Positions 17,057 through 26,280 are shown, counted from the first letter of the stretch. The stretch is DNA of 64,000 bases from Hylemonella sp. (GCA_030680575.1 JAUXVI010000057.1:1-64000); one strand, 5' to 3'. The notes: generated by a model not told the origin, from the letters alone. Numbers and translations are program-made.

Positions 17057-17479
17057 TCAATCGACGAGTTCTGCCAAAGCCTTGGCGTAGCGATTGGCAT
17101 GCGAACGCTCGGCCTTGGCCAGCGTTTCAAACCAGTCGGCGATTTCGTCAAAGCCTTCCGCGCGGGCGGTCTTGGCCATGCCGGGGTACATGTCGGTGTA
17201 CTCGTGGGTTTCGCCGGCCACGGCCGACTTCAGGTTGTCGCGGGTCGGGCCGATCGGCAAGCCGGTGGCCGGGTCGCCGGATTGCTCCAGAAACTCCAGG
17301 TGGCCGTGCGCATGGCCGGTTTCGCCTTCGGCGGTGGAGCGGAACAGCGCGGCCACATCGTTCTGGCCTTCAACGTCGGCCTTGTTCGCGAAATACAGGT
17401 AACGGCGATTCGCCTGGGATTCGCCGGCGAATGCTTCTTTGAGGCACCCTTCCGTCTTGGAACCTTTGAGTGTCGGCAT
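17057..17479 (-). CDS. Rubrerythrin (diiron domain only)
   Basis: A 140-aa ferritin-like diiron protein. Likely ligands are E20, E53 with H56 (EGETGH), E90/E93 (GETHEY) and E124 with H127 (AERSHANRY). It lacks the C-terminal rubredoxin domain of classical rubrerythrin, so electrons must come from another protein, plausibly the Fe-S protein encoded next. The expected role is NADH-driven reduction of hydrogen peroxide. The start at 17479 is preceded by AAGGAG at correct spacing. It is the first gene of the operon. The upstream region contains a Fur/PerR-like inverted repeat. Confidence 0.92.
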   Translation of the reverse strand: MPTLKGSKTEGCLKEAFAGESQANRRYLYFANKADVEGQNDVAALFRSTAEGETGHAHGHLEFLEQSGDPATGLPIGPTRDNLKSAVAGETHEYTDMYPGMAKTARAEGFDEIADWFETLAKAERSHANRYAKALAELVD

Positions 17480-17624
17480 GAATATCTCCTTGAAAAGTTG
17501 AAGATTTGTCTCGCTTGCCTTGAACAGTTGTGTCAAAGACCAGCACAGACTATTCCGATTCGTGCCCTCGGTCTAATAGGCTCTTTCAATTCAAAGAATT
17601 ACCACTCCCTATGGATTGTTGCTA

Positions 17625-17641
17625 TTGAGATTCGTTCTCAA
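17625..17641. promoter_or_regulatory. Fur/PerR-like inverted repeat between divergent operons
   Basis: TTGAGA (17625-17630), spacer TTCGT, TCTCAA (17636-17641): a perfect 6-bp inverted repeat. The core TGAGAnnnnnTCTCA fits the 7-1-7 Fur-family pattern (TGAGAATnATTCTCA) at 10 of 14 arm positions. It lies 146 bp upstream of the rubrerythrin start and 107 bp upstream of the VOC start. Confidence 0.4.
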
Positions 17642-17703
17642 AAACCATCATCAGACCCGCTGGTCTTCCACGATGGGCTGCACTCAAAAGTTACGATAAA
17701 GTA

Positions 17704-17734
17704 AACGAATTACGTAATGGTGAACGAATCACCA
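17704..17734. promoter_or_regulatory. Candidate operator upstream of the VOC/FAD operon
   Basis: Immediately before the VOC gene lie a 10-bp palindrome ATTACGTAAT (17709-17718), a perfect 6-5-6 inverted repeat TGGTGA-ACGAA-TCACCA (17718-17734), and a direct repeat AACGAATTAC / AACGAATCAC about 19 bp apart. The layout resembles MarR/TetR-type operators. No regulator gene is adjacent. Confidence 0.4.
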
Positions 17735-17747
17735 TGAAGGAGACTGC

Positions 17748-18392
17748 ATGACAAGCACCCCAACGATGGGCCTGGCGGCCCCGCCGCCAGCGCCGATCCA
17801 GCAACTGCACCACTACGCCTACCGCGCCCGCGATGCCGAGGAAACACGGCACTTCTACGAGGACATCCTGGGCCTGCCGCTGTACCACATCATCCAGAGC
17901 GACTACGTGCCCAGCACTGGCGAATACTGTCCCTACACGCACTTTTTCTTCCGCCTGCAGGACGGCTCCTTCATCGCTTTCTTCGACCTCGGCGACGACC
18001 AGGCCGCCGAGCCCAGCCCCAACACGCCGCTGTGGGTGAACCACATCGCCTTTCGCCTCAACTCACTGGAAGAGCTGGAAGCCATGAAGGCCCGCCTGCA
18101 AGCGCACGGCATCGAGGTGATCGGCGTGACCGACCACCACATCTTCAAGAGCATCTATTTCTTCGACCCCAACGGTGTACGGCTCGAACTCTCGGCCCAA
18201 GTGGCCGACGAGTTCCAGATGCTCCAGGAAAGCGCCACCGCCCACGCGCGCCTGAATGAATGGACAGCGCGCAAGGAACAGTGGCGCCGCGACCGCGCCG
18301 CAGGCAAGGCGGCGGCCCCCCTCAAGCCGCAGCAGAACGACCGCCCCGAAGTAGCCGCCCGCATCCAAGAGCAGAAAGGCCATGCAGCATGA
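17748..18392 (+). CDS. VOC-family protein, probable extradiol-type dioxygenase or lyase
   Basis: A 214-aa vicinal-oxygen-chelate protein. Probable metal ligands are H22 (LHHYAYRA), H99 (LWVNHIAF) and E147 (VRLELSA), the usual His-His-Glu set of ring-cleaving dioxygenases and glyoxalases. The last ~50 residues are a charged extension (ARKEQWRRDRAAGK, RPEVAARIQEQKG). The stop overlaps the start of the FAD monooxygenase gene (ATGA), so they are coupled. Together they suggest hydroxylation of an aromatic ring followed by cleavage, but the substrate is unknown. An AAGGAGA ribosome-binding site precedes the ATG. Confidence 0.82.
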   Translation: MTSTPTMGLAAPPPAPIQQLHHYAYRARDAEETRHFYEDILGLPLYHIIQSDYVPSTGEYCPYTHFFFRLQDGSFIAFFDLGDDQAAEPSPNTPLWVNHIAFRLNSLEELEAMKARLQAHGIEVIGVTDHHIFKSIYFFDPNGVRLELSAQVADEFQMLQESATAHARLNEWTARKEQWRRDRAAGKAAAPLKPQQNDRPEVAARIQEQKGHAA

Positions 18393-20095
18393 AGACGACT
18401 TACCGCGAAACCGCCTACACCAATGGCTACGAATTCACGCAAGGGTCGGGCTACGAACTGCCCGAATACCCTTTCGTCGAGCCGCCTGAACTCAAGAGCG
18501 GCAAGGCCCAGCGTCACCCGGTGGTGATCGTCGGCGCCGGCATCACCGGCCTGACCATGGTCTGCTGCCTGGCCAAGCTGGGCATTGCAGCGGTGCTGCT
18601 CGACGAAGACAACACGGTGGGCGTCAAGGGCGCCGCCTCGCGCGGCATCTGCTACACGCAAAAATCACTGGAGATCTTCCAGCGCCTGGGCGTGTACGAG
18701 CGCATCGCCGCCAAGGGCATCCAGTGGAGCGTGGGGCGCACCTTCGCCGGCAAGGACGAGGTCTATTCCTTCGATCTGCGCCAGCAGAGCAGCTTCGGCC
18801 TCTCGGCCCAGCCACCCTTCATCAACATCCAGCAGTTCTACATCGAGGGTTATCTGGTCGAGCGTATCTACGGCCTGGGCCATGTGGACATGCGCTGGAA
18901 GTCGCGCGTGACCGGTTTCAAGCAGCACAACGGTTATGCCACCCTCACCGTGGAAACACCCGCAGGCAGCTACTCGCTGGAAGCCGAGCATGTGATCGAC
19001 GCCAGCGGTTCGCACACCCCGTTCCACGGCTGGTGCGGCGCCACCATGACCTCGCGCCGCGGTGACGACCGCTGGTGCATTGCCGACGTGCGCTTCAAGA
19101 CCCATCCACCCAAGGAACGCCACACCTGGATCGAGGCGCCCTTCAACGGCAACCGCGCCGTCTGGCAGCACCTGATGGCCGACGATGTCTGGCGCATCGA
19201 CTACCAGATGGAACCCAATGCCGACCCCGAAGTCGTGAGCCGGGAAGACGTGGTGCGCGAACGCCTGCGCCAGCAGTTCGGCCCCGATGTCGAATTTGAA
19301 ATCGTCTGGGTCGGCCCCTATGCCTACCGCAGCCAGTGCCTGGACAAACTGCGCATCGGCAGCGTGTTCTTCATGGGCGACACGGCCAAGATCGTCAGCC
19401 CCTTCGGCGCCCGCGGCGGCAACACCGGCGTGGCCGATGCCGACAACCTGGCGTGGAAGCTGGCAGCCGTGCTCAAGGGCCGCGCCCCGGCCAGCCTGCT
19501 GGACAGCTACCACGACGAACGACATGAAGCCGCGGCGCAGAACGTGCAGGTGACCAACCGAACGGCGCGTTTCCTGCGCCCCGCCGACGGCATGGAACGC
19601 ACCTTCCGCAACGCGGCCATCAGCCTGGCGCGCCAGTACCCGTTTGCGCGCCCGCTCATCAACACCGGGCGCATGGCCGTGGCCAACAGCTACACCCGCT
19701 CCCGCATCTGCAACCGAACCGGGGGGCTGTCGGTGCAAAACGTGGGCTTCCGCTGGGCCGACGACAGCCAAGGCACGGTGAACGATCTGCTCGCATGGGC
19801 CGACGGTGATCTGCTGGTGCTGGTGTTCGGCGACATCTCAGCCGCTGCCGGCCAGCGCCTGCGCCAACTGGCCAGCCAGGCGCCGGTACGTTGCGTGCAG
19901 GTGATGGGCTCGGACAGCCGCGCCCAGGCGCGTGAACATGTGCGCGACCCACAAGGACATCTGCAGGGCGCCTGCCACGTGTTCGGCCATGCCTGGGCCC
20001 TGGTGCGCCCCGACGGCTACCTGGCCGCCACCGGCGAGAGCGTGGACGCCGACCTGATCCAGGCCATCGAACAGGCCCTGGGCCTGCAATCTTGA
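18389..20095 (+). CDS. FAD-dependent aromatic monooxygenase (MhpA/PheA-like)
   Basis: A 568-aa class A flavoprotein hydroxylase. A ~43-residue N-terminal extension precedes the dinucleotide-binding GxGxxG (G49-G54, VVIVGAGITGLTM). The second FAD motif contains D331 in FMGDTAKIVSPFGARGGN, followed by TGVADADNLAWKL. The canonical GDAAH is altered to GDTAK here. The C-terminal ~150 residues form a thioredoxin-like domain (LLVLVFGDISAAAG), as in phenol and 3-hydroxyphenylpropionate hydroxylases. It should hydroxylate a phenolic substrate with NAD(P)H and O2. Neighbours: a VOC protein upstream (ATGA overlap) and DUF2783 10 bp downstream. Confidence 0.88.
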   Translation: MKTTYRETAYTNGYEFTQGSGYELPEYPFVEPPELKSGKAQRHPVVIVGAGITGLTMVCCLAKLGIAAVLLDEDNTVGVKGAASRGICYTQKSLEIFQRLGVYERIAAKGIQWSVGRTFAGKDEVYSFDLRQQSSFGLSAQPPFINIQQFYIEGYLVERIYGLGHVDMRWKSRVTGFKQHNGYATLTVETPAGSYSLEAEHVIDASGSHTPFHGWCGATMTSRRGDDRWCIADVRFKTHPPKERHTWIEAPFNGNRAVWQHLMADDVWRIDYQMEPNADPEVVSREDVVRERLRQQFGPDVEFEIVWVGPYAYRSQCLDKLRIGSVFFMGDTAKIVSPFGARGGNTGVADADNLAWKLAAVLKGRAPASLLDSYHDERHEAAAQNVQVTNRTARFLRPADGMERTFRNAAISLARQYPFARPLINTGRMAVANSYTRSRICNRTGGLSVQNVGFRWADDSQGTVNDLLAWADGDLLVLVFGDISAAAGQRLRQLASQAPVRCVQVMGSDSRAQAREHVRDPQGHLQGACHVFGHAWALVRPDGYLAATGESVDADLIQAIEQALGLQS

Positions 20096-20105
20096 GGAAC
20101 AGACC

Positions 20106-20294
20106 ATGAAAACCACGCTGCATTTCCAGGATGCCGACACCTTCTACGAGCAACTGCTCGATGCCCATACCGGGCTGGACCGCGAGCAGTCCGAGCTGCT
20201 GAACGCCCGCCTGATCCTGCTGCTGGCCAACCAGATCGGCAACCGCGAGGTACTGGCGGCCTGTGTTCAGGCCGCGCGCGACATGCCTCGTTAG
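20106..20294 (+). CDS. DUF2783 small protein
   Basis: A 62-aa acidic helical protein matching my recollection of DUF2783 ([34 protein letters not shown]). In other proteobacteria this family is encoded next to FAD-dependent monooxygenases, as here. Its role is unknown; a small partner or stabiliser of the hydroxylase is plausible. GAGGAA lies upstream of the ATG, 10 bp after the monooxygenase stop, so it closes the VOC/FAD operon. Confidence 0.78.
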   Translation: MKTTLHFQDADTFYEQLLDAHTGLDREQSELLNARLILLLANQIGNREVLAACVQAARDMPR

Positions 20295-20345
20295 GCCCAA
20301 TGGCGCTGCCCCGGTAAAATCGGAGCAGATTCCAAGACCTCCATG

Positions 20346-20369
20346 GAACGGCACCCCTGGGTGCCGTTC
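20346..20369 (+). promoter_or_regulatory. Hairpin in the valS leader
   Basis: GAACGGCACCC (20346-20356) pairs perfectly with GGGTGCCGTTC (20359-20369), ending 19 bp before the valS start. There is no U-tract, so it could be a terminator of the upstream operon, a valS leader element, or both. A TAAAAT sequence near 20315 could serve as a -10 box. Confidence 0.45.
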
Positions 20370-20388
20370 GTCATTTGTTGCCATCACC

Positions 20389-23268
20389 ATGACCGACACC
20401 GTCCAGCAGCCCGGCCTCAACAGCCTGTCCAAGTCCTTCGAACCCGCCGCCCTGGAAGCCCACTGGGGCCCCGAGTGGGAACGCCGCGGCTATGCCACGG
20501 CCGGCTACCGCGGCACCGGTACGCCGAAGAACGACGCACCGTCGTTCGCCATCCAGCTGCCGCCGCCCAACGTGACGGGCACGCTGCACATGGGCCACGC
20601 CTTCAACCAGACCATCATGGACTCGCTGACGCGCTACCACCGCATGGCAGGCGCCAACACCGTCTGGGTACCGGGTACCGACCACGCCGGCATTGCCACG
20701 CAGATCGTGGTGGAGCGCCAGCTGCAGGAACAGAAGATCAGCCGCCACGACCTGGGGCGCAAGAACTTCGTGGCGCGCGTCTGGGAGTGGAAGGAACAGT
20801 CCGGCAACACCATCACCACCCAGATGCGCCGCATGGGCGACAGCGTGGACTGGAAGCGCGAGTACTTCACCATGGACGACAAACTGTCCAAGGTGGTGAC
20901 CGAGACCTTCGTGCAGTTGTATGAGCAGGGCCTGATCTACCGCGGCAAGCGCTTGGTCAACTGGGATCCGGTACTGCAGTCGGCGGTGTCGGACCTGGAG
21001 GTGGAGAGTGAGGAGAAGGACGGTTCGCTCTGGCACATCGCCTACCCCTTGGCCGACGGATCCGGTTCGCTGACCGTGGCGACCACCCGTCCCGAGACCA
21101 TGCTGGGCGACGTGGCCGTGATGGTGCACCCGGAGGACGAGCGCTACAAACATCTGATCGGCAGACAAGTGACCCTGCCGCTGGTGGGCCGCCAGATCCC
21201 GGTGATTGCCGACGAGTACGTGGACAAGGAATTCGGCACCGGTGTGGTCAAGGTCACGCCCGCGCACGATCCGAACGACTACCAGGTCGGCCAGCGCCAC
21301 AAGCTGGAGATGATCTGCGTGCTGACGCTGCAGGCCACCGTCAACGACAACGCCCCCGAGAAATACCGCGGCCTGGACCGCTTCGTGGCGCGCAAGGCCA
21401 TCGTCAAGGACCTGGAAGCCATCGGCGCGCTGGTGGAAACCAAAAAGCACAAGCTCATGGTGCCGATCTGCACGCGCACCGGCCAGATCGTCGAGCCCAT
21501 GCTCACCGACCAGTGGTTCGTCGCGATGAGCAAGGTCAGCGACAAGGACCCCACGGGCAAAAGCATCGCGCAGAAGGCCATTGACGCGGTGGACAGCGGT
21601 GCGGTGAAGTTCGTGCCGGAGAACTGGGTCAACACCTACAACCAGTGGATGCACAACATCCAGGACTGGTGCATCTCGCGCCAGCTCTGGTGGGGTCACC
21701 AGATTCCGGCCTGGTACGACGAGGCTGGCAATGTGATCGTGGCGCGCAACGAGGCGGAAGCGCAAGCCAAGGCGCCGGGCCAGCAGCTGACGCGCGACGA
21801 AGATGTGCTCGACACCTGGTACTCCTCGGCTCTGGTGCCTTTCAGCACCATGGGTTGGCCTGAACAAACCGAGGACTTCGACCTCTACCTGCCCTCCAGC
21901 GTACTGGTCACGGGTTACGACATCATCTTCTTCTGGGTCGCCCGCATGATCATGATGACGACCCACTTCACCGGCAAGGTGCCGTTCAAGCACGTCTACA
22001 TCCACGGCCTGGTGCGCGACGCGCAGGGCCAGAAGATGAGCAAGTCCGAGGGCAATGTGCTGGACCCGGTGGACCTGATCGACGGCATCGCTCTTGGCCC
22101 CCTGCTGGACAAGCGCGTCATCGGTCTGCGCAAACCCGAGACGGCGCCGCAGGTGCGCAAGAACACCGAGAAGGAATTCCCCAATGGCATTCCGGCCTTT
22201 GGTGCCGACGCGCTGCGCTTCACCTTCGCCTCGCTCGCCTCGCTGGGGCGCAACATCAACTTCGACAGCAAACGCTGCGAGGGCTACCGCAACTTTTGCA
22301 ACAAGCTGTGGAACGCCACGCGTTTTGTGCTGATGAACTGCGAAGGTTATGACTGCGGCCTGAAGGAACACACCAAGGAAGAGTGCGCGGCCGGCGGCCG
22401 GTTCCATGGCTACCTGAGCTTCAGCGCCGCCGACCGCTGGATCGTCTCGTTACTGCAGCAAGTCGAAGCCGAAGTGGTGCAAGGTTTTGCCGACTACAGG
22501 CTGGACAACGTTGCCAACAGCATCTACGACTTCGTCTGGAACGAGTTCTGCGACTGGTACCTGGAAATCGCCAAAGTGCAGATCAATACCGGTGACGACG
22601 CACAGCAGCGCGCCACGCGCCGCACCCTGATCCGCACGCTGGAAACCATCCAGCGCCTGGCGCATCCGCTGATTCCCTTCATCACCGAAGAGCTGTGGCA
22701 GAAGGTAGCACCGGTCGCCGGTCGCAGTGGTGAGTCGGTCAGCATCGCCGCTTACCCGGTGAGCCAGCCCGAGCGCATCGACCGCGAGGCAATGGCCCAA
22801 ATCACCAAGCTCAAGCAACTGGTGGACGCCTGCCGCAACCTGCGCGGCGAAATGAAGGTATCCCCCGCCACCCGCCTGCCGCTCTACGCGGTTGCCGGTA
22901 ATGCCGCCGAAGCCGCCTTCATCCAGCAGTCCGCACCGGTGTTGCAGGCGCTGGCCAAGCTGAGCGAAGTGAAAGTGTTCGACGACGAGGCCGCCTGGGC
23001 CGCTGCAGCGCAAGCGGCACCGGTGGCGGTGGTGGGCGAAGCCCGCGTCTGCCTGCACATGGAAGTCGATGTCGCGGCCGAGAAGGTGCGACTGGGCAAG
23101 GAGGCCGAGCGTCTGCAAACCGAAATCACCAAGGCGACGGCCAAGCTCGGCAACGAGGCTTTCGTCGCCAAGGCACCGCCAGCCGTGATCGAGCAGGAAA
23201 AGAAGCGTGTTGCCGACTTCACGGCCACGCTGGAAAAAGTCAAAGAGCAGTTGGCAAGGTTAAAGTAG
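20389..23268 (+). CDS. valS: Valyl-tRNA synthetase
   Basis: A class I aminoacyl-tRNA synthetase of 959 aa, a normal length. The HIGH signature is HMGH (67-70) in [16 protein letters not shown], and KMSKS is at 549-553 (QKMSKSEGN). The editing CP1 domain lies between them ([17 protein letters not shown]). The C-terminal ~65 residues form the family's coiled-coil arm ([15 protein letters not shown]...). The start [10 protein letters not shown] was chosen because an upstream in-frame extension runs through the leader hairpin. A repeat (R2) directly follows the stop. Confidence 0.97.
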   Translation: MTDTVQQPGLNSLSKSFEPAALEAHWGPEWERRGYATAGYRGTGTPKNDAPSFAIQLPPPNVTGTLHMGHAFNQTIMDSLTRYHRMAGANTVWVPGTDHAGIATQIVVERQLQEQKISRHDLGRKNFVARVWEWKEQSGNTITTQMRRMGDSVDWKREYFTMDDKLSKVVTETFVQLYEQGLIYRGKRLVNWDPVLQSAVSDLEVESEEKDGSLWHIAYPLADGSGSLTVATTRPETMLGDVAVMVHPEDERYKHLIGRQVTLPLVGRQIPVIADEYVDKEFGTGVVKVTPAHDPNDYQVGQRHKLEMICVLTLQATVNDNAPEKYRGLDRFVARKAIVKDLEAIGALVETKKHKLMVPICTRTGQIVEPMLTDQWFVAMSKVSDKDPTGKSIAQKAIDAVDSGAVKFVPENWVNTYNQWMHNIQDWCISRQLWWGHQIPAWYDEAGNVIVARNEAEAQAKAPGQQLTRDEDVLDTWYSSALVPFSTMGWPEQTEDFDLYLPSSVLVTGYDIIFFWVARMIMMTTHFTGKVPFKHVYIHGLVRDAQGQKMSKSEGNVLDPVDLIDGIALGPLLDKRVIGLRKPETAPQVRKNTEKEFPNGIPAFGADALRFTFASLASLGRNINFDSKRCEGYRNFCNKLWNATRFVLMNCEGYDCGLKEHTKEECAAGGRFHGYLSFSAADRWIVSLLQQVEAEVVQGFADYRLDNVANSIYDFVWNEFCDWYLEIAKVQINTGDDAQQRATRRTLIRTLETIQRLAHPLIPFITEELWQKVAPVAGRSGESVSIAAYPVSQPERIDREAMAQITKLKQLVDACRNLRGEMKVSPATRLPLYAVAGNAAEAAFIQQSAPVLQALAKLSEVKVFDDEAAWAAAAQAAPVAVVGEARVCLHMEVDVAAEKVRLGKEAERLQTEITKATAKLGNEAFVAKAPPAVIEQEKKRVADFTATLEKVKEQLARLK

Positions 23269-23269
23269 C

Positions 23270-23350
23270 ACCCCCGTGGCGGCTACCGCCGCCTCCCCCT
23301 CAAGGGGGCAACGCCAGTGGCCCGGCAAAGCCGGTTCCACGGCGTTTCCC
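23270..23350 (+). repeat. REP-like repeat, copy R2
   Basis: Starts right after the valS stop and runs through CCCCCTCAAGGGGGCAACG and CCGGCAAAGCCGG to CCACGGCGTTT. It contains CCCCCtcaAGGGGG and CCGGCaaaGCCGG stems and is oriented with valS. A third hairpin (GTGGCGGctaCCGCC-like) precedes these. Confidence 0.8.
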
Positions 23351-23389
23351 GCATGAACCACGCCGCACGCTGAAGGGAACGTTGAGAGC

Positions 23390-24274
23390 ATGAGCCAGAA
23401 CAAGGTCAAAACCGCCGTCTTCCCTGTGGCTGGGCTGGGCACGCGCTTCCTGCCGGCCACCAAGGCCGCGCCCAAGGAAATGCTGCCGGTGGTGGACAAG
23501 CCGCTGATCCAGTACGCGGTGGAAGAAGCCTATGCCGCCGGCATTCGCCACATGGTGTTCGTGACCGGACGCAACAAGCGCGCCATCGAAGACCATTTCG
23601 ACACCGCCTACGAACTGGAAAACGAACTGGCGCAAAGCGGCAAACAGGCCCTGCTCGACCTGGTGCGTTCGGTACAACCCGACGACATGCTGTGCTCCTA
23701 CGTTCGCCAGCCGCGCGCGCTCGGTCTGGGCCATGCGGTGCTGTGTGCCGAACACCTGACGGAGGGCGCGCCGTTTGCGGTGTTGCTGGCCGACGACCTG
23801 ATGATCGGGCCGCCTGGCGGCCAGCCGGTGCTGGCGCAGATGGTCAAGGCCTTTGAGCGACTGGGCAACTCGGTGATCGCTGTGCAGGAGGTCCCTCAGG
23901 AACACGTGCGGCGCTACGGCATCGTGGCCGGCACCGCCGACGGCGAACGCCTGATCAAGGTCAGTCAGATGGTGGAGAAGCCAGCGCCCGAGCAGGCACC
24001 GTCACGCATGGCGGTGGCAGGCCGTTACGTCCTCACCCCCGCGGTGTTCGAGCAGATCCGCCGCCAGCCGCGCGGCGCCGGTGGCGAGATCCAGCTGACC
24101 GACGGCATTGCCGGCCTGCTGGCCAGCGAAGCCGTGCACGCCTACCAGTACCAAGGCAAGCGCTACGACTGCGGCAGCAAGGAAGGTTTTTTAGAGGCGA
24201 CCGTGGAACTGGCCTTGGCACACCCGGAAGTCGGCCAGCATTTCCGCGACTACCTCCGGGCGCTGAAGGTCTGA
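23390..24274 (+). CDS. galU: UTP-glucose-1-phosphate uridylyltransferase
   Basis: Makes UDP-glucose from UTP and glucose-1-phosphate for polysaccharide and lipopolysaccharide synthesis. The 294-aa product has the nucleotide-binding [19 protein letters not shown] near the start, [10 protein letters not shown] in the metal-binding region and EIQLTDGI. Length is normal. The start follows a GGGAACG-like site. It is 121 bp after valS, with a REP-like repeat between, and convergent with tusA. Confidence 0.95.
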   Translation: MSQNKVKTAVFPVAGLGTRFLPATKAAPKEMLPVVDKPLIQYAVEEAYAAGIRHMVFVTGRNKRAIEDHFDTAYELENELAQSGKQALLDLVRSVQPDDMLCSYVRQPRALGLGHAVLCAEHLTEGAPFAVLLADDLMIGPPGGQPVLAQMVKAFERLGNSVIAVQEVPQEHVRRYGIVAGTADGERLIKVSQMVEKPAPEQAPSRMAVAGRYVLTPAVFEQIRRQPRGAGGEIQLTDGIAGLLASEAVHAYQYQGKRYDCGSKEGFLEATVELALAHPEVGQHFRDYLRALKV

Positions 24275-24289
24275 GTCAGGGCGCCGGCT

Positions 24290-24517
24290 TCAGCGGCGGC
24301 GCAGGACGTGGATGTAGTCCTGGCCTTCGGTGGTCTGCTCGACCAGGTCATTGCCGGTTTGCTTGGCAAACGCCACAAAGTCACGCACGGAACCCGCGTC
24401 GGTGGCGATCACCTTGAGGATCTGACCACTCTGCATTTCAGTCAGTGCCTTCTTCGCCTTGAGGATGGGCAGGGGGCAGTTCAGGCCACGGGTATCGAGT
24501 TCTCGGTCAAAGTTCAT
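24290..24517 (-). CDS. tusA: Sulfur carrier protein TusA/SirA
   Basis: A 75-aa protein with the family signature LDTRGLNCPLPILKAKKAL; C14 carries the persulfide and is followed by the conserved Pro-x-Pro. It relays sulfur to tRNA thiolation (mnm5s2U) or molybdenum cofactor pathways. The start at MNFDREL was chosen from family length, since an upstream in-frame TTG would add residues encoded by a palindrome. It is convergent with galU and downstream of the FapA-domain gene on the same strand. Confidence 0.92.
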   Translation of the reverse strand: MNFDRELDTRGLNCPLPILKAKKALTEMQSGQILKVIATDAGSVRDFVAFAKQTGNDLVEQTTEGQDYIHVLRRR

Positions 24518-24529
24518 CACAATTCCTTC

Positions 24530-24552
24530 AATTGCTTGAATTTTAAGCAATT
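24530..24552. promoter_or_regulatory. AT-rich palindrome upstream of tusA
   Basis: AATTGCTT (24530-24537) and AAGCAATT (24545-24552) form a perfect 8-bp inverted repeat with a 7-nt AT-only-plus-G spacer, starting 13 bp before the tusA start. It could be an operator, or a weak terminator for the FapA-domain gene upstream. It is distinctly AT-rich against the local background. Confidence 0.45.
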
Positions 24553-24564
24553 TCTGATCAAGGT

Positions 24565-26169
24565 TCAGTGCACCACAATGGGCTCGGACCCTTTGCCGGT
24601 AAAGACGATGTGGCCGGCTTCGTCCACCGAAAACACCCCGGCATCAAAGTTGCGCTGCAGGCGCCGCGCGTGCTTGCCGAACATCAGGTCAACCGTCCCC
24701 GCCACGCCCAGACCAATCACTACCCGTGCATCGCGCACCAGCGCCAGCTGCTGTTCCAGCTCGTCCTTCTCCTTGATGGAATGGGCCCACAGCTGGACGG
24801 CATGCTGCCAAGAGGCCTTGGCGCGCGGCAGCATCCCTTTCGGGTCGCCATGCTGCATGAGGTGCTTGACCACTTTTTTCAGGTTCTCCTGATCGGCGCT
24901 CTGTTTCTCGATGATCTGCTCCAACTCCTGGTAGCGCGCTTCCAGCACCGGATTGACACCCACCTGCACACTGGTGACGCCGCTGGACTCCGCGCCGAGC
25001 AGGGGGGTTTGAATCAACATCATGCTGCGGGCCGAACCACCTACCAGCCGCCCGCGTTGCGGCGACTTCACGCCGATCAAAATCTGGTTGAGGGCCTGCA
25101 ACTCGCTTTGCAAAGCCATGTCGTCAATGGCGATCACCGTACCGGCCTGGATCTGAGAGTTTTCGACAAAACGCGCTGACACCGAGCCGGAAGCCCGCAC
25201 CTTGGCATGCGCGATGATGCCGGCGCCCACCAGAACATTACCGCCGGCCTCCAGCTCGCCACCTTCGACCGTACCCGTCACCGTGATATCGCCGGTGACA
25301 TGAACTTTCATGCCCGACAGGACGTCACCCTCAATCCGCGCTGAGCCGTCGTAAGTGATGTTGCCGCAGTCCATGTCGACGTTGCCGAGCGCCAGCACCT
25401 GCTCCACCATCACCCCATGGTCGACATACACCGGCTGTCCCTTGAGCGCTGCGACCAGCACATTGGGGTCATCGCTGGCCGGGGTCACGCCGCCGAGCTT
25501 GTCGGCAAAAAGATGGTCGTGACCAGGGGTGGCTGGCAACGTCGTGCCGCGCACATCGCGGCCCTCCACACCCGCTGTGGCCGGAACACGCTGCATCAGG
25601 GGCGTGCCGGGCTCCACAGACGGGATGTCACCGTGCTCACGGAAATCAATCAGGCCCTGCGCATTGACTTTGGGCGCACGATCGCGGGCCAAGTCGATCA
25701 GCTTCTTGAACTGGGCGTCTTCACCGTGCACCGGCGCCACCCCCGTCGCAACCAGCACACGGGCAGGTTCAGTCGCATCGCACACCAGCTGGAACGCGGC
25801 CTCGTCAATGCCGAAAATCACCCCAGCGCCCTCCAGCGCCCGCGCAATGTCATCGCGCGCCAAGGCCTTGCCGCCATGGGCTGGCACCACATTCACCCAA
25901 GCGCAGGAGGCGTCCTGGGCGATATCCAGCATGAAACTGCCATCGCGCCGCTCCCCCACCGTCATCTCGAACTCGGTCGGCACCGCGTTGTAGCGCGCCA
26001 CCAGCGTGGCCAAAGCGGCCTCCAGCAAAAACCAGTGGCTGTAACCGGCCTGGTCCAACAGGGCCCGTAGCGCCTGATCGTCCAGGGGGGGGCGGTCCGC
26101 CGCCGCCTGGACTTGCGCCACCAGCTTGTCGTCGTGCTCGACGAACACCAATCCTTGAAAGCCCGTCAT
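24565..26169 (-). CDS. FapA-domain (DUF342) polymer-type protein
   Basis: A 534-aa protein of the DUF342/FapA family. The N-terminal ~230 residues form a mixed domain; the middle (~235-360) shows a right-handed beta-helix repeat pattern (GNVDMDCGNITYDGSARIEGDV, TGDITVTGTVEGGELEAGGNVLVG), similar to bactofilins. A helical segment (~410-480) follows with heptad-like residues (QELEQIIEKQSADQENLKKVV). Family members act in surface polymer or flagellar assembly control, but no flagellar gene is nearby. It probably self-assembles in the cytoplasm. It is upstream of tusA and downstream of the NUDIX gene, with 111 bp between them. Confidence 0.8.
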   Translation of the reverse strand: MTGFQGLVFVEHDDKLVAQVQAAADRPPLDDQALRALLDQAGYSHWFLLEAALATLVARYNAVPTEFEMTVGERRDGSFMLDIAQDASCAWVNVVPAHGGKALARDDIARALEGAGVIFGIDEAAFQLVCDATEPARVLVATGVAPVHGEDAQFKKLIDLARDRAPKVNAQGLIDFREHGDIPSVEPGTPLMQRVPATAGVEGRDVRGTTLPATPGHDHLFADKLGGVTPASDDPNVLVAALKGQPVYVDHGVMVEQVLALGNVDMDCGNITYDGSARIEGDVLSGMKVHVTGDITVTGTVEGGELEAGGNVLVGAGIIAHAKVRASGSVSARFVENSQIQAGTVIAIDDMALQSELQALNQILIGVKSPQRGRLVGGSARSMMLIQTPLLGAESSGVTSVQVGVNPVLEARYQELEQIIEKQSADQENLKKVVKHLMQHGDPKGMLPRAKASWQHAVQLWAHSIKEKDELEQQLALVRDARVVIGLGVAGTVDLMFGKHARRLQRNFDAGVFSVDEAGHIVFTGKGSEPIVVH

Positions 26170-26280
26170 CAGAGAGTCCTTTTCCGCCAGCCTCCGGCAT
26201 CTCCCAATGCCGGCATCGAATCAGCCCGAGAGCCGTCTGCCGCGAGTGTACGGGCATCGGGCGATGGCCCGACCTGAGAC

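Noticed and set aside
20371-22407. Antisense frame of 678 codons over valS
   Set aside because: Same composition artefact; valS has full synthetase motifs.
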